A stretch of DNA of 64,000 bases, from assembly GCF_024169315.1 (NCBI RefSeq), contig NZ_JALJWR010000001.1, forward strand, positions 5,816,501 to 5,880,500, written 5' to 3'. The position numbers and the translations under genes were made by a program. Shown here piece after piece: positions 7,227-17,820 of the stretch (the stretch's first letter is position 1; each line of letters starts with the position of its first letter). The stretch comes from Pseudomonas migulae (lineage in GTDB: Bacteria > Pseudomonadota > Gammaproteobacteria > Pseudomonadales > Pseudomonadaceae). Under the pieces are notes generated by a model, which saw only the letters and a list, made by a program, of their open reading frames with translations, was not told the origin of the DNA and did not search any database.

Positions 7227-8921
7227 ATGCACAGTTATGACTATTGGCTGATCCTGGCCTTCTTCGCCGTGGTGCTGATCCCGGCACCGTTTCTCGGGCG
7301 GTTCTACTACAAGGTCATGGAAGGTCAGCGCACCTGGCTGACACCGATCCTGGGTCCTGTGGAGCGCGGCTGTTATCGGGTGGCCGGCGTTGATCCGCAG
7401 GCCGAACAGAGCTGGCAGAAATACACCCTGGCCTTGCTCGCCTTCAACCTTGCGGGCTTTTCGCTGTTGTTCATGATCCTGCTGTTCCAGGACCACCTGC
7501 CGCTCAACCCGCAAAACCTGCCGGGTCAGGAGTGGACGCTGGCGTTCAACACCGCCGTCAGTTTCATGACCAACACCAACTGGCAGGCCTACAGCGGCGA
7601 AGCTTCGCTGAGCTACCTGAGTCAGATGGCCGGCCTCACCGTGCAGAACTTCGTCAGCGCCGCCACCGGCCTCGCTGTGCTGGTTGCCCTGTGCCGCGGC
7701 ATCGGTCGCAAATCGACCAAGACCCTCGGCAACTTCTGGGTCGACATGACTCGCGCCACCCTCTACGGCTTGCTGCCGCTGTGCCTGCTGCTGGCGCTGT
7801 ATCTGGTCTGGCAGGGCGTGCCGCAAACCTTCGCGCAGTACGTGAACGCCGTGACGATGCAAGGCGTCGATCAGGTGATCCCGCTCGGCCCGGCCGCCAG
7901 CCAGATTGCGATCAAGCAATTGGGCACCAACGGTGGTGGCTTCTTCGGCGTCAACTCGGCGCACCCGTTCGAGAACCCGACCGCCTGGAGCAACCTGTTC
8001 GAAGTCGGTTCGATCATCCTGATCCCGGTTGCCCTGGTGTTCACCTTCGGCCACTACGTGAAAGACCTGCGTCAGAGCCGCGCGATCATCGCCTGCATGC
8101 TGGCGCTGTTCCTGATCGGCGGCGCCACCTCGCTGTGGGCTGAATACCAACCGAACCCGACCCTGAACAACGTCGCCGTCGAACAGACCGCGCCGCTGGA
8201 AGGCAAGGAAGCGCGCTTCGGCACCACCGCCACGGTGCTGTGGTCGGTGACTACCACCGCGGCGTCCAACGGTTCGGTCAACGGCATGCACGACAGCCTC
8301 AACCCGCTGAGCGGCATGGTCGCGCTGGTCAACATGATGGTTGGCGAAGTGATCTTCGGCGGCGTCGGTGCCGGGCTCTACGGCATGTTGCTCAACGTGT
8401 TGATCGCGGTGTTCCTCGCCGGCCTGATGATCGGCCGTACGCCGGAATACCTCGGCAAGAAGCTGCAGGCGAAGGAAGTGCAACTGCTGGTGGTGACCTT
8501 GCTGGTGATGCCGGTTGGCGTGCTGGTGCTCGGTGCGATTGCCGCGAGCCTGCCCGGTCCGGTGGCCTCGGTGAGTAACCCCGGTGCCCACGGTTTCAGT
8601 CAGTTGCTCTACGCCTACACCTCGGCCAGTGCCAACAACGGTTCGGCGTTCGGCGGTTTCGGCGCCAACACACCGTTCCACAACCTGATGCTAGGTCTTG
8701 GCATGTTGATCGGTCGCTTCGGTTACATCCTCCCGGTACTGGCCCTGGCCGGCAGCCTGGCGATGAAGAAAACCGCACCGATCGGCCAGAACAGCTTCCC
8801 GACTCATGGTCCGCTGTTCGTGACCCTGTTGACCGTGACCATTTTGCTGGTGGGCGGCCTGACCTTCCTGCCGACGCTGGCGCTGGGCCCTATTGCTGAA
8901 CACTTGAGCATGGGCTTCTGA
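7227..8921 (+). CDS. kdpA: Potassium-transporting ATPase subunit A
   Basis: Channel-like subunit of the high-affinity K+ pump in the inner membrane, 564 residues and about ten transmembrane segments. It carries four degenerate selectivity-filter loops of the superfamily of K+ transporters: [53 protein letters not shown] and [20 protein letters not shown]. The start at 7227 has AGGAG 5 bp upstream; longer in-frame starts run through kdpF and are not used. It sits between kdpF and kdpB in the normal order. The length agrees with KdpA of other proteobacteria. Confidence 0.97.
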   Translation: MHSYDYWLILAFFAVVLIPAPFLGRFYYKVMEGQRTWLTPILGPVERGCYRVAGVDPQAEQSWQKYTLALLAFNLAGFSLLFMILLFQDHLPLNPQNLPGQEWTLAFNTAVSFMTNTNWQAYSGEASLSYLSQMAGLTVQNFVSAATGLAVLVALCRGIGRKSTKTLGNFWVDMTRATLYGLLPLCLLLALYLVWQGVPQTFAQYVNAVTMQGVDQVIPLGPAASQIAIKQLGTNGGGFFGVNSAHPFENPTAWSNLFEVGSIILIPVALVFTFGHYVKDLRQSRAIIACMLALFLIGGATSLWAEYQPNPTLNNVAVEQTAPLEGKEARFGTTATVLWSVTTTAASNGSVNGMHDSLNPLSGMVALVNMMVGEVIFGGVGAGLYGMLLNVLIAVFLAGLMIGRTPEYLGKKLQAKEVQLLVVTLLVMPVGVLVLGAIAASLPGPVASVSNPGAHGFSQLLYAYTSASANNGSAFGGFGANTPFHNLMLGLGMLIGRFGYILPVLALAGSLAMKKTAPIGQNSFPTHGPLFVTLLTVTILLVGGLTFLPTLALGPIAEHLSMGF

Positions 8922-8928
8922 GGAATCA

Positions 8929-10989
8929 ATGATGAATATGCCCGTAACTAAAGCGGCCACCGTCAAGGCGCCGGAACAACCGAAAACCGCGATCTCGGCC
9001 CTCTGGCGCCCGGCGCTGGTGCAAGCCTTTGTCAAGCTCGACCCACGGCAATTGCAGCGTGCGCCCGTGATGCTGGTGGTCGAACTGACCGCCGTGCTGA
9101 CCACCGTTTTGTGCTTCATTCCCGACAGCGCCGTGCCGACTTTCGTCGCCGCGCAAATCGCGCTGTGGCTGTGGTTCACCGTGCTCTTCGCCAACTTCGC
9201 CGAAGCCTTGGCCGAAGGTCGCGGCAAGGCCCGCGCCGACAGCCTCAAGGCTGGCAGCGAAGGCTTGAGCGCCCGTCGCAAAACCAGCAACGACGCCTTT
9301 CAAGTGGTGCCGGCCACCAGCCTGCGCAAGGGTGATGTGGTGCGCGTCGAAGCCGGGGAAATGATCCCCGGCGACGGCGAGGTCATCGAGGGCATCGCGG
9401 CGGTCAACGAAGCGGCGATTACCGGTGAATCCGCACCGGTGATCCGCGAGTCCGGCGGCGACCGTTCAGCCGTCACCGGCAACACTCGCCTGGTGTCTGA
9501 CTGGCTGCTGGTGCGCATCACCGCCAACCCCGGTGAGTCGACCCTGGACCGCATGATCGCGCTTGTCGAAGGCGCCAAACGGCAGAAAACTCCGAACGAA
9601 GTGGCGCTCGATATCCTGCTGATCGGCCTGACGCTGATCTTCCTGCTGGTGGTCGTCACCTTGCAACCGTTCGCCCACTTCGCCAACGGCAGCCTGCCGC
9701 TGGTGTTCCTGGTGGCGTTATTGGTCACGCTGATTCCGACCACCATCGGCGGTTTGCTCTCGGCCATCGGTATCGCCGGGATGGACCGCCTGGTACGCCT
9801 GAACGTGATCGCTAAATCCGGCCGCGCCGTGGAAGCGGCGGGGGACGTGCATGTCCTGCTGCTGGACAAGACCGGCACCATCACCTTCGGTAACCGTCGT
9901 TGCACCGCGGTGTATGCCGCACCGGGAGTGAGCGCCAAGGAACTGGCCGAGGGCGCGCTGTTCGCTTCGCTGGCCGACGACACCGCCGAAGGCAAGTCCA
10001 TCGTCGAGTACTTGCGCGGGATTCATCCACAACCGGAGCCTTCCCTTGAGGTACTGACGGCGGTGCCGTTCAGCGCAGAAACCCGCCTGTCCGGTGTCGA
10101 CTATCAAGGTCGCGTGTATCGCAAGGGTGCGGTGGATTCGCTGCTGGCGTTCGTCGGCCTGAAACGCGCCGATCTCGCACCAGCCCTGTCCCGGGAAATC
10201 GACAAGATCGCCCAGAGCGGCGGCACGCCATTGCTGGTCTGCGCCGACGGTAAATTGCTCGGTGCGATCCACCTCAAGGACGTGGTCAAGCCCGGTATCC
10301 GCGAACGTTTTGCCGAGCTGCGCAAACTGGGGATTCGCACGGTCATGGTGACCGGCGACAACCCGCTGACCGCAGCAGCGATTGCGGCTGAAGCAGGCGT
10401 CGACGACGTGCTGGCCGAAGCCACGCCGGAGAAAAAACTGGCGCGTATTCGTCACGAGCAGAACGACGGGCGTCTGGTCGCGATGTGCGGCGACGGTGCC
10501 AACGACGCCCCGGCCCTGGCCCAGGCAGACGTCGGCATGGCGATGAACGACGGTACGCAAGCAGCGCGCGAAGCGGCGAACATGGTTGACCTCGACAGCG
10601 ACCCGACCAAGTTGCTGGACGTGGTGCAGATCGGCAAGGAATTGCTGGTGACCCGCGGTGCGCTGACGACCTTTTCCATCGCCAACGACGTGGCCAAATA
10701 CTTCGCGATCCTGCCGGCGCTGTTCGCCTCGATCTACCCGCAACTGGGCGTGCTGAACGTCATGCATCTGAGCAGTCCGCAGAGCGCGATTCTGTCGGCG
10801 ATCGTGTTCAACGCCTTGATCATTGTGGTGCTGATTCCACTGGCCTTGCGCGGCGTGCGAGTGCAGGCAGCGAGCGCGGCGGCGTTGCTGCGACGCAATC
10901 TGCTGATCTATGGACTGGGCGGAATTCTGGTGCCGTTTGTGGGCATCAAGGCGATCGACATGCTGTTGACGGCGTTGCATCTGGTTTGA
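8929..10989 (+). CDS. kdpB: Potassium-transporting P-type ATPase subunit B
   Basis: Catalytic subunit, 686 residues, that couples ATP hydrolysis to K+ entry through KdpA. The P-type ATPase motifs are all present: ITGESAPV in the actuator domain, the phosphorylated Asp313 in [11 protein letters not shown], and VTGDNPLTA and [11 protein letters not shown] in the P-domain, with transmembrane helices on both sides. ATGs at 8929, 8932 and 8938 are all possible; GAGGA at 8922-8926 fits 8929 or 8932. The gene follows kdpA by 7 bp. After it a 200-bp gap with an inverted repeat separates kdpC. Confidence 0.97.
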   Translation: MMNMPVTKAATVKAPEQPKTAISALWRPALVQAFVKLDPRQLQRAPVMLVVELTAVLTTVLCFIPDSAVPTFVAAQIALWLWFTVLFANFAEALAEGRGKARADSLKAGSEGLSARRKTSNDAFQVVPATSLRKGDVVRVEAGEMIPGDGEVIEGIAAVNEAAITGESAPVIRESGGDRSAVTGNTRLVSDWLLVRITANPGESTLDRMIALVEGAKRQKTPNEVALDILLIGLTLIFLLVVVTLQPFAHFANGSLPLVFLVALLVTLIPTTIGGLLSAIGIAGMDRLVRLNVIAKSGRAVEAAGDVHVLLLDKTGTITFGNRRCTAVYAAPGVSAKELAEGALFASLADDTAEGKSIVEYLRGIHPQPEPSLEVLTAVPFSAETRLSGVDYQGRVYRKGAVDSLLAFVGLKRADLAPALSREIDKIAQSGGTPLLVCADGKLLGAIHLKDVVKPGIRERFAELRKLGIRTVMVTGDNPLTAAAIAAEAGVDDVLAEATPEKKLARIRHEQNDGRLVAMCGDGANDAPALAQADVGMAMNDGTQAAREAANMVDLDSDPTKLLDVVQIGKELLVTRGALTTFSIANDVAKYFAILPALFASIYPQLGVLNVMHLSSPQSAILSAIVFNALIIVVLIPLALRGVRVQAASAAALLRRNLLIYGLGGILVPFVGIKAIDMLLTALHLV

Positions 10990-11014
10990 CGATTTATCGG
11001 GTTGTGCGGGCTCT

Positions 11015-11145
11015 GTGGCGAGGGGATTTATCCCCGTTGGGCTGCGCAGCGGCCCCCCACCCGTTACATGCAATATGTCTGAAGAAATGAATTTGCAGGT
11101 TTTGGGGCTGCTGCGCAGCCCAACGGGGATAAATCCCCTCGCCAC
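11015..11145. repeat. Long inverted repeat of a second, non-REP family
   Basis: Arms begin GTGGCGAGGGGATTTATCCC and end with the complement, followed inward by CGTTGGGCTGCGCAGC-type sequence. The same design appears at 27707-27840. It lies between kdpB and kdpC, inside an operon, where it could lower expression of the downstream gene. Confidence 0.85.
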
Positions 11146-11189
11146 GGAAAGCGGTGGCGGTTTCAATTATTGAATTCGAGGATTTTGAA

Positions 11190-11735
11190 ATGTCCACAAT
11201 GATACGTCCGGCCCTGAGCCTGTTGGTCTTGATGACCCTGATCACCGGCGTCGCTTATCCCTTGGTGGTCACCGGCGTCGCCCAGGTCGCGTTCCCGGAT
11301 CAAGCCAATGGCAGCCTCGTACACGACGCCAGCGGCAAGGTCCGTGGATCGTCGCTGATTGCCCAGGATTTCGTCGGTGATGCCTGGTTCCATCCACGGC
11401 CATCCGCCGGTGCTTTCGCCACGGTGTCGAGCGGCGCCAGTAACCTCTCGCCAAGCAATCCGGCCCTGGCCACTCGAGTGATCGACGATGCCAACAAACA
11501 GCTGGTGCCGGGGCAGGGGCCGGTACCGTTGGCGCTGGTGACCACGTCTGGCAGCGGCCTCGATCCACACTTGCCACCGGCCGCGATTGCCTATCAACTG
11601 GCGCGTGTTGCGGCGGCGCGGAATCTGCCGGTGGCGACGCTGCAGAACCTGTTGGATGCGCACATCGAGCAACCGTTGGTGGGTCCGCCGGTGGTGAATG
11701 TGTTGGCGCTGAATATGGCGTTGGAAAAACTGTAG
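11190..11735 (+). CDS. kdpC: Potassium-transporting ATPase subunit C
   Basis: 181 residues. One N-terminal membrane anchor ([20 protein letters not shown]) and an exported domain with the KdpC signatures GSSLIAQDF and WFHPRPSA, then [20 protein letters not shown]. It assists nucleotide binding in the KdpFABC complex. The start at 11190 has GAGG 8 bp upstream; an in-frame start at 11154 lies before any membrane signal and is not preferred. Unlike the tight kdpFAB junctions, it is separated from kdpB by 200 bp with a palindromic repeat. Confidence 0.96.
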   Translation: MSTMIRPALSLLVLMTLITGVAYPLVVTGVAQVAFPDQANGSLVHDASGKVRGSSLIAQDFVGDAWFHPRPSAGAFATVSSGASNLSPSNPALATRVIDDANKQLVPGQGPVPLALVTTSGSGLDPHLPPAAIAYQLARVAAARNLPVATLQNLLDAHIEQPLVGPPVVNVLALNMALEKL

Positions 11736-11751
11736 ATCGGTGGTGGCGTCA

Positions 11752-11844
11752 TTCGCGAGCAAGCCCGCTCCCACATTTGATCTTCAGTGGTCACGAAATA
11801 TGTGTACGACATCCATCCAGTGTGGGAGCGGGCTTGCTCGCGAA
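11752..11844. repeat. REP inverted pair
   Basis: Arms TTCGCGAGCAAGCCCGCTCC CACA and complement, between kdpC and kdpD. It is an intact version of the site into which the IS element at 5727 inserted, including the stretch CCCACATTTGATCTTCAG. Confidence 0.92.
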
Positions 11845-11894
11845 GACGGCCTGACAGGCACCACATAACTACCTGAATAAAGAGAGCTTCAAGC

Positions 11895-14546
11895 ATGAGT
11901 GACTCCGGCCGCGCCGACGCGCTGTTAGCAGACCTGCCCCGCGACGGCCGTGGCCGGCTCAAGGTTTTCCTCGGCGCCGCACCCGGTGTCGGCAAGACCT
12001 ACGCCATGTTGCAAGCCGCCCATACCCAACTTCGCCAAGGCGTGAAACTCATCGCTGGCGTCGTCGAAACCCATGGCCGCGCCGAGACCGAGGCGCTGCT
12101 CGGCGGTTTGCCGCAGCAGCCCTTGGTGCGCTCGGAATACCGCGGCGTGACCCTCGAAGAAATGGACCTCGACGGCGTACTCGCCGCCAAGCCGAAACTG
12201 GTGCTGGTGGACGAACTGGCCCACACCAACGCACCGGGCAGTCGTCACGCCAAACGCTGGCAAGACATTCAGGAACTGCTCGCCGCCGGCATTGATGTGT
12301 ACACCACGGTCAACGTTCAGCACCTGGAAAGCCTCAACGATCAGGTGCGCGGCATCACCGGCGTGCAGGTCCGTGAAACTCTCCCGGACTGGGTGCTGCA
12401 AGAAGCCTACGAATTGCTGTTGATCGACTTGCCTCCACGCGAGCTGCTTGAGCGACTGCGAGACGGCAAGGTCTATGTGCCGGAGCAGGCGCGGGCGGCG
12501 ATCGATGCATATTTCTCCCAGACCAACCTCACCGCCCTGCGTGAACTGGCGATGCAAACCGCAGCGGCTCAGGTCGATAACGACCTGGCCCAGGGTTATC
12601 GTCAGCTTGGACAGGCCGCCCCGGCGGTGCGCGGTCGATTGCTGGTCGGTGTCGATGGCGATGCCCAGGCCGAGCGTCTGGTGCGTCACGCCAGCCGCGT
12701 CGCCCAGCGTCGGCATCTGCCATGGAGCCTGGTGCATGTGGACAACGGCAGCGTGCGTGACGAGCAATCACGCCTGCGTCTGCAAAGTGCCCAGCAACTG
12801 GCCGAACGCCTCGGCGGCGAAGTGGTGTTGCTGCGGGCCGGTGAGGTGGCGAAAACCCTGATTCAGCACGCCACTGAACGACGCGCCAGCCTGGTCCTGG
12901 TCGGCCAGTCCCGGCGGCGATTGCGTCGTCGGCTGTTCGGTGGCGGCTTGGCCGCACGTTTGCTGCGCCACGCGCGCGGGCTGGAAATCAACGTCATCGA
13001 CAGCGACCTCGAACAGGACCCGCCACGCAAACGCTCGGTACAGCCGCTGGTGTGGTTCGACTATGCGCTGGCGCTGGTCGCGACTGTGCTCGCCAGTGCC
13101 CTGGCCTGGGCAGTGGCGAGTGTCTTGCCGCTGCCGAACATCTCGCTGGTATTCCTCGCCGCCGTGTTGCTGGTGGCGGTGCGCAGCAGTCTCGGCCCGG
13201 CGCTGGCCTGTGCGGCGCTGTCGTTTCTGACCTATGACTTCCTGTTCATTCCGCCGAATTTTTCCTTCAGCATCCAGCGCGAAGAAGACGTGCTGACCTT
13301 GCTGTTCTTTCTGCTGATGGCGGCGCTCACCGGCAACCTTGCGGCACGCCAGCGCCGGCAATTGCAGGCCTTGCGCGACACCCAGGAGGAAACCACCGAA
13401 CTGCTCGACCTGTCGCGCAAACTGACGGCGGCCACTGACCGTCAGGCCGTGATCAAGGCCGCCGCTCAGCACCTCGAGGGCTGGAGCGATCTGCAATTGT
13501 GCCTGCTCAATCGCGATGGCCAGAGCGGCTGGAAAGTCGAAACCGGTGGCCCGCTGGAGTTTTCCGAAGCTGAACGCGCGGCCGCTGACTGGGCCTGGCA
13601 ACACGATCAACCGGCGGGTGCAGGCACCGGCACGCTGCCGTTCGGGCGTTGGTGGTGGTGGCCGCTGTCCGTGGAAGACGGGCCGCTGGCGCTGCTCGGC
13701 GTCTGTGCCAAGGAGGGACAGACCTTGAGTGGCCAGCGTCGGCGTCTGCTGACGGCGCTGAGTCAGCCGTTGGCCCAGGCGCTGGCTCGTGCGCAACTGG
13801 CCGAAGACCTGGAAGCGGCGCGGCTGCACGGGGAAACCGAGCAACTGCGCAGTGCCTTGCTGGCGTCGGTGTCCCACGATTTGCGCACACCGCTGACCTC
13901 CATGCGCGGCAGCATCGACAGCCTGTTGGCGCTGGGCGAGGCGATCCCGCTGGAGGATCGCCGCGAATTGCTCGAAGGCACCCGCGATGAAGCCGAGCGC
14001 CTCGATCGCTACATTCAAAACCTGCTGGACATGACCCGTCTCGGTCACGGCGCGTTGAAGCTGGCGCGGGACTGGGTATCACCCGCCGATATCGTCGGCA
14101 GTTCACTCAATCGCCTGCGCGCGGTACTGGCGCCGTTGCAGGTCAGCACCGAAGTGCCGCCTGAATTGCCGCTGCTGTACGTTCATGCCGCGCTGATTGA
14201 GCAGGCACTGGTCAACGTGCTGGAAAACGCCGCGCGGTTTTCGCCGGCTCACGGGCGTTTGCAATTGCGCGCCGGAGCGGATGAAAACGAGCTGTTCTTC
14301 TCGGTGAGTGATGAAGGACCGGGGATTCCTGAAGAGGAACGGGCGAAGATTTTCGACATGTTCTACACCGCCGCGCGCGGTGATCGTGGGGGGCAGGGCA
14401 CCGGGCTGGGACTGGCGATCTGTCAGGGCATGGTCGGTGCACACGGCGGGCGAATCAGCGTCGGCGACGGTATCGAAGGGCGTGGTACTTGCATCACCCT
14501 GCACTTGCCTTTGCAGGAACAACCCGATGTTGAAAACGAGAGTTGA
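11895..14546 (+). CDS. kdpD: Sensor histidine kinase KdpD
   Basis: 883 residues. The N-terminal KdpD domain has a Walker A motif at residues 27-35 (GAAPGVGKT) and VLVDELAHTNAPGSRH. A UspA-like domain follows (about 250-370), then four close transmembrane helices (about 390-490), a GAF-like region, a HisKA domain with phospho-acceptor His661 in SHDLRTPLTSM, and an ATPase domain with NVLENAARFSP, DEGPGIP and GTGLGLAIC. It senses K+ limitation and salt and passes phosphate to KdpE. The kinase gene is separated from kdpC by a REP pair, so it may have its own expression level. Confidence 0.97.
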   Translation: MSDSGRADALLADLPRDGRGRLKVFLGAAPGVGKTYAMLQAAHTQLRQGVKLIAGVVETHGRAETEALLGGLPQQPLVRSEYRGVTLEEMDLDGVLAAKPKLVLVDELAHTNAPGSRHAKRWQDIQELLAAGIDVYTTVNVQHLESLNDQVRGITGVQVRETLPDWVLQEAYELLLIDLPPRELLERLRDGKVYVPEQARAAIDAYFSQTNLTALRELAMQTAAAQVDNDLAQGYRQLGQAAPAVRGRLLVGVDGDAQAERLVRHASRVAQRRHLPWSLVHVDNGSVRDEQSRLRLQSAQQLAERLGGEVVLLRAGEVAKTLIQHATERRASLVLVGQSRRRLRRRLFGGGLAARLLRHARGLEINVIDSDLEQDPPRKRSVQPLVWFDYALALVATVLASALAWAVASVLPLPNISLVFLAAVLLVAVRSSLGPALACAALSFLTYDFLFIPPNFSFSIQREEDVLTLLFFLLMAALTGNLAARQRRQLQALRDTQEETTELLDLSRKLTAATDRQAVIKAAAQHLEGWSDLQLCLLNRDGQSGWKVETGGPLEFSEAERAAADWAWQHDQPAGAGTGTLPFGRWWWWPLSVEDGPLALLGVCAKEGQTLSGQRRRLLTALSQPLAQALARAQLAEDLEAARLHGETEQLRSALLASVSHDLRTPLTSMRGSIDSLLALGEAIPLEDRRELLEGTRDEAERLDRYIQNLLDMTRLGHGALKLARDWVSPADIVGSSLNRLRAVLAPLQVSTEVPPELPLLYVHAALIEQALVNVLENAARFSPAHGRLQLRAGADENELFFSVSDEGPGIPEEERAKIFDMFYTAARGDRGGQGTGLGLAICQGMVGAHGGRISVGDGIEGRGTCITLHLPLQEQPDVENES

Positions 14547-14608
14547 ACATGAGCGCTGACAGTGAAGCCTGATACCCTTTGGACCTCTCCATGCCACGAT
14601 CAGACACC

Positions 14609-15307
14609 ATGAGCCAGACCGCGACCATTTTGGTCATTGACGACGAACCCCAGATCCGCAAATTCCTGCGCATCAGCCTCGCTTCCCAGGGTTATAAAGT
14701 GCTGGAGGCCGGCACAGGCACGGAGGGATTGGCACAGGCCGCACTGAACAAGCCGGACCTGCTGGTGCTCGACCTCGGTCTGCCGGACATGGACGGCCAG
14801 CAAGTGCTGCGCGAGTTTCGCGAATGGTCGACGGTGCCGGTGCTGGTGCTGTCGGTGCGCGCCAGCGAAGGGCAGAAAGTCGAGGCGCTGGATCGCGGTG
14901 CCAACGACTACGTGACCAAGCCGTTCGGCATCCAGGAATTTCTGGCTCGAGTGCGTGCCTTGTTGCGTCAGGCACCGGTGGGTGAGGCGCAGCAAGCGGC
15001 ACTGGCGTTCGGCCCGTTGACTGTGGACCTGGCCTATCGCCGGGTGCTGCTCGACGGCGTCGAAGTGGCGTTGACCCGCAAGGAATATGCGGTGCTGGCG
15101 CAACTGGCGCGGCATCCGGGGCGGGTGATCACCCAGCAGCAATTGCTCAAGGATATCTGGGGCCCGACCCATACCGAGGACAGTCATTATTTGCGGATTG
15201 TGGTCGGGCATTTGCGGCAGAAGCTGGCGGATGATCCGACGCAGCCGCGGTTTATCGTGACCGAGGCGGGGGTTGGGTATCGGTTGTTGAGTGAGGGTGG
15301 GCTTTAG
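14609..15307 (+). CDS. kdpE: Response regulator KdpE
   Basis: An OmpR/PhoB-type regulator of 232 residues. The receiver domain has the acidic pair IDDEP, the phosphorylation site Asp55 in LVLDLGLPDMDG and the conserved Lys in VTKPFG. The C-terminal winged helix has LTRKEYAVLAQLARHPGRV and the closing IVTEAGVGYRLL. Phosphorylated by KdpD, it should activate kdpFABC. In-frame ATGs at 14579, 14591 and 14609 are possible; 14609 begins directly at the domain (MSQTATILVID) and is chosen, though none has a strong ribosome site. Confidence 0.95.
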   Translation: MSQTATILVIDDEPQIRKFLRISLASQGYKVLEAGTGTEGLAQAALNKPDLLVLDLGLPDMDGQQVLREFREWSTVPVLVLSVRASEGQKVEALDRGANDYVTKPFGIQEFLARVRALLRQAPVGEAQQAALAFGPLTVDLAYRRVLLDGVEVALTRKEYAVLAQLARHPGRVITQQQLLKDIWGPTHTEDSHYLRIVVGHLRQKLADDPTQPRFIVTEAGVGYRLLSEGGL

Positions 15308-15334
15308 GTTTTTGTGTTGAATGATCCGGCCCTA

Positions 15335-15423
15335 TCGCGGGCAAGCCCGGCTCCCACAGGTTTTGAGGTGATCACCACATTTGTGAACGACACAAATCCT
15401 GTGGGAGCCGGGCTTGCCCGCGA
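15335..15423. repeat. REP inverted pair (GCCCGG variant)
   Basis: Arms TCGCGGGCAAGCCCGGCTCC CACAGG and complement, between kdpE and the convergent patatin gene. It differs from most copies here by GGG and CCGG in the core. Confidence 0.9.
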
Positions 15424-15450
15424 AGAGGCCCTCACGTTCACTCGAGAACC

Positions 15451-16491
15451 TCAGGAATCCCGCTCACTCTCATACCGATCCAACGTATCCCGCGCAATCT
15501 CCCGCCCCAGCGCGATCAACTCCGGTGCTTTGTAAAACTCGAAAAACCGGCACACCCGCTTCGGCACGTTGATCAAAATATCCGGTGGATAACCGGCAAT
15601 CTTGTACTGCGCCAACGACGTCTGCATCACCTCGAAACTCTGGTTGATCAAATCCAGCAAGGACGCCGGCCCCACGTTGTCGATGATGAACGAACCCGTG
15701 GCGGACTTCGGCGCGCCATCGCGCTCCGGGGCGGCCGCCGGTTGCTGGGCTTCAGGTTCGGCGGATTCGATCCAGGGGTTGATCTCGCCTGCCTCGGCCA
15801 TCAACGCTTCCTTTTCCAGCAGCAGCAATTGTTCCGCTTGTTTGCGGCGGAACGGCAGCTTCGAGCCCAACGAGCTGATCAGGCTGTCGAACCGGGTCTT
15901 GAACGCAGCCGGGCGCTGGATCACCGGCAATTGGTAGTGACGCTGGTTGGTGGAGTTGAGGTTGACCGCGATGATCAGGTCGCAATGGCTCGACACCACC
16001 GGCACGATTGGCAACGGGTTGAGGATGCCGCCGTCCACCAGCATGCGATTGCCCTGCATCACCGGCGTGAACAGACTCGGGATGGCCGCCGAGGCACGCA
16101 TCGCCTGGTGCAGGCAGCCTTCCTGGAACCAGATTTCCTGTTGGTTGGTCAGGTCGGTGGCCACCGCCGTGTAGGGGATGCGCAGGTCCTCGATATTGAT
16201 CTCGCCGACGATCTTGCGGATCTGCCCGAAGACCTTCTCCCCGCGAATTGCGCCCAGTCGAAAACTGACGTCCACCAGACGCAACACGTCGAGGTAATCC
16301 AGGCTCTCGATCCAGTTGCGGTATTCATCCAGTTTGCCGGCGGCATAAATCCCGCCGACCACAGCGCCCATCGAACAACCGGCGATGCAGGCGATGTCGT
16401 AGCCACGCCGCTCGATCTCTTCAATGACACCGATATGGGCATAGCCCCGGGCTCCGCCGGAACCCAGCACCAGTGCGACACGCTTTTTCAT
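15451..16491 (-). CDS. Patatin-like phospholipase (RssA type)
   Basis: 346 residues. The Ser-Asp dyad of patatin lipases is visible: glycine-rich oxyanion loop LGSGGARG at residues 9-16, nucleophile Ser40 in GCSMG, and the catalytic Asp in LVDGGILNPLP. It would hydrolyse phospholipid or acyl ester bonds, probably in the cytoplasm or at the inner membrane since no signal peptide is seen. The C-terminal 100 residues are a helical extension seen in Pseudomonas relatives. The start at 16491 (MKKRVALV) has GAGGG 6 bp upstream; the frame runs to 16653 without a better site. Confidence 0.88.
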   Translation of the reverse strand: MKKRVALVLGSGGARGYAHIGVIEEIERRGYDIACIAGCSMGAVVGGIYAAGKLDEYRNWIESLDYLDVLRLVDVSFRLGAIRGEKVFGQIRKIVGEINIEDLRIPYTAVATDLTNQQEIWFQEGCLHQAMRASAAIPSLFTPVMQGNRMLVDGGILNPLPIVPVVSSHCDLIIAVNLNSTNQRHYQLPVIQRPAAFKTRFDSLISSLGSKLPFRRKQAEQLLLLEKEALMAEAGEINPWIESAEPEAQQPAAAPERDGAPKSATGSFIIDNVGPASLLDLINQSFEVMQTSLAQYKIAGYPPDILINVPKRVCRFFEFYKAPELIALGREIARDTLDRYESERDS

Positions 16492-16713
16492 GAATCGCCC
16501 TCGTCTGACAAGGTTCAACAATGCACCCATCGAGGGGCGTGCTTCAATCGCTAAGGTCGCTCGGCGGAGTGAACGCGTCGTTTTTTCGACACTCCATGGC
16601 GGCAGATGGTTATTCTCCCGAGCGCTATAGTTTCCGCAGCGGGGCCAAGGCACTTTTCACGCGCCAGACCGTCTTACCTGCACGACTGTTTACCTATCTT
16701 TGAGGTGTGAGTG

Positions 16714-16992
16714 ATGAAAGCCTGGATCTGTGTGCCTTTGATTGCGCTGGCGCTCGCCGGTTGCGCCGGCAAAACCGCTTACCGTGACAGCTGCGGTAGC
16801 GGAATCGATGCCGCGTGGCATGAGCTGGACCTGGCCAAGGCCGAAGGTTTTGCCGGCACCGTCAGTTACTCCAAGGCCCTGTCGCTGCTGACCGGCGCCA
16901 AGACCCAGCAGCAGTTCGAAGCGTTCGAAGGCTGCACCAAGAAAGCCGAGAAGGCGCGCTTCTATATTCGTGAGTCACGCGCTGGCCGTTGA
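16714..16992 (+). CDS. Small lipoprotein of unknown function
   Basis: 92 residues. MKAWICVPLIALALAGCAGK is a type II signal peptide with lipobox LAGC, so the mature protein would be lipid-anchored from the Cys. The short remaining domain has two Cys (DSCGSG and FEGCTKK) that could form a disulfide. A GTG lies directly before the ATG; GAGG upstream fits the ATG. No family is recognised. It stands alone between the patatin and CHAD genes. Confidence 0.75.
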   Translation: MKAWICVPLIALALAGCAGKTAYRDSCGSGIDAAWHELDLAKAEGFAGTVSYSKALSLLTGAKTQQQFEAFEGCTKKAEKARFYIRESRAGR

Positions 16993-17034
16993 GGCATGAT
17001 GTAGGCATCAGAAATTCAGTTCAGGGAGAAAACG

Positions 17035-17802
17035 ATGTCTGCCTTGGTTGATCGGTTGGTGGCTCATGTTCTTGGCCTGGAAGTCCGCCTGCTGTCCTGT
17101 CAGGCACGGCTGAATGCCCGCACCGACCCGGAAGCATTGCACGATCTGCGCACCACGGTTCGCCGTTTGCGCAGCCTGCTGCGGCCGTTGCGCGGCTTGC
17201 CCGGGGTCGAGCAGCTGGAAGTGGCGGCGTCCCGGGTCGGTGACCTGACCACGCCGTTGCGCGATCGTGAAGTGTTGGCGGCGTATTTGCTCGAGCACGA
17301 TCAACCTGAGGCAGCGCAGCGACGCATGGCGCAGATGGCCGCGGCCTATCCTGCAGTCGCCGCGAGTTCCGAGCTGGCGCAGTTGCTGATGATTTTCGAC
17401 GCCTTCCCGCGTTTTCTGCGGGCATCCCAGCGACAGGGTTTGCTCAAGGGACTGCGCAAGCGCATCGAGAAGCGCCTGGGCAAGCAGTGGAAAAAACTCG
17501 ATGAGGCTTTGCACGATCCTGCTCATGATCGGCATCGACTGCGCCTGTTGATCAAACGTGTGCGCTATGGGATCGAGGCCTACCCCGAATTGGACCGTTT
17601 GCCGAAACCGGCTTTGCCGAGGCTCAAGTCGGCTCAGGCTGCCCTGGGTGACTGGCACGATTGCTGGCAATGGCTGGCCCGGGCCGAACAGGAAGCAGAT
17701 CTGCAACCTTGTGTGGCCGTGTGGAAAACCACCATGGCCAAGGCCGAAGCCCGTGCCGACCGAGTTCTCGACAAACTCAGTGCTGCCTGTTTCAAATCCT
17801 GA
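17035..17802 (+). CDS. CHAD domain protein
   Basis: 255 residues, all helical, with the conserved basic and histidine residues of the CHAD family: DPEALHDLRTTVRRLRSLL near residue 28, KRIEKRLGKQWKKLDEALHD and HRLRLLIKRVRYGIEAY in the second half. CHAD domains bind inorganic polyphosphate and often localise to polyphosphate granules. No CYTH triphosphatase domain is fused. The start has GGGAGA about 8 bp upstream. No clear operon partner is present. Confidence 0.88.
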   Translation: MSALVDRLVAHVLGLEVRLLSCQARLNARTDPEALHDLRTTVRRLRSLLRPLRGLPGVEQLEVAASRVGDLTTPLRDREVLAAYLLEHDQPEAAQRRMAQMAAAYPAVAASSELAQLLMIFDAFPRFLRASQRQGLLKGLRKRIEKRLGKQWKKLDEALHDPAHDRHRLRLLIKRVRYGIEAYPELDRLPKPALPRLKSAQAALGDWHDCWQWLARAEQEADLQPCVAVWKTTMAKAEARADRVLDKLSAACFKS

Positions 17803-17820
17803 GAACAACACAAATCAAAA

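Noticed and set aside
9718..11166. Long minus-strand open frame opposite kdpB
   Set aside because: It is a shadow of the GC-rich kdpB gene, has no ribosome site and reads as Gln/His/Arg-rich low-quality protein.
15742..16554. 270-codon plus-strand frame opposite the patatin gene
   Set aside because: The patatin motifs are on minus; the plus frame lies entirely inside its antisense.
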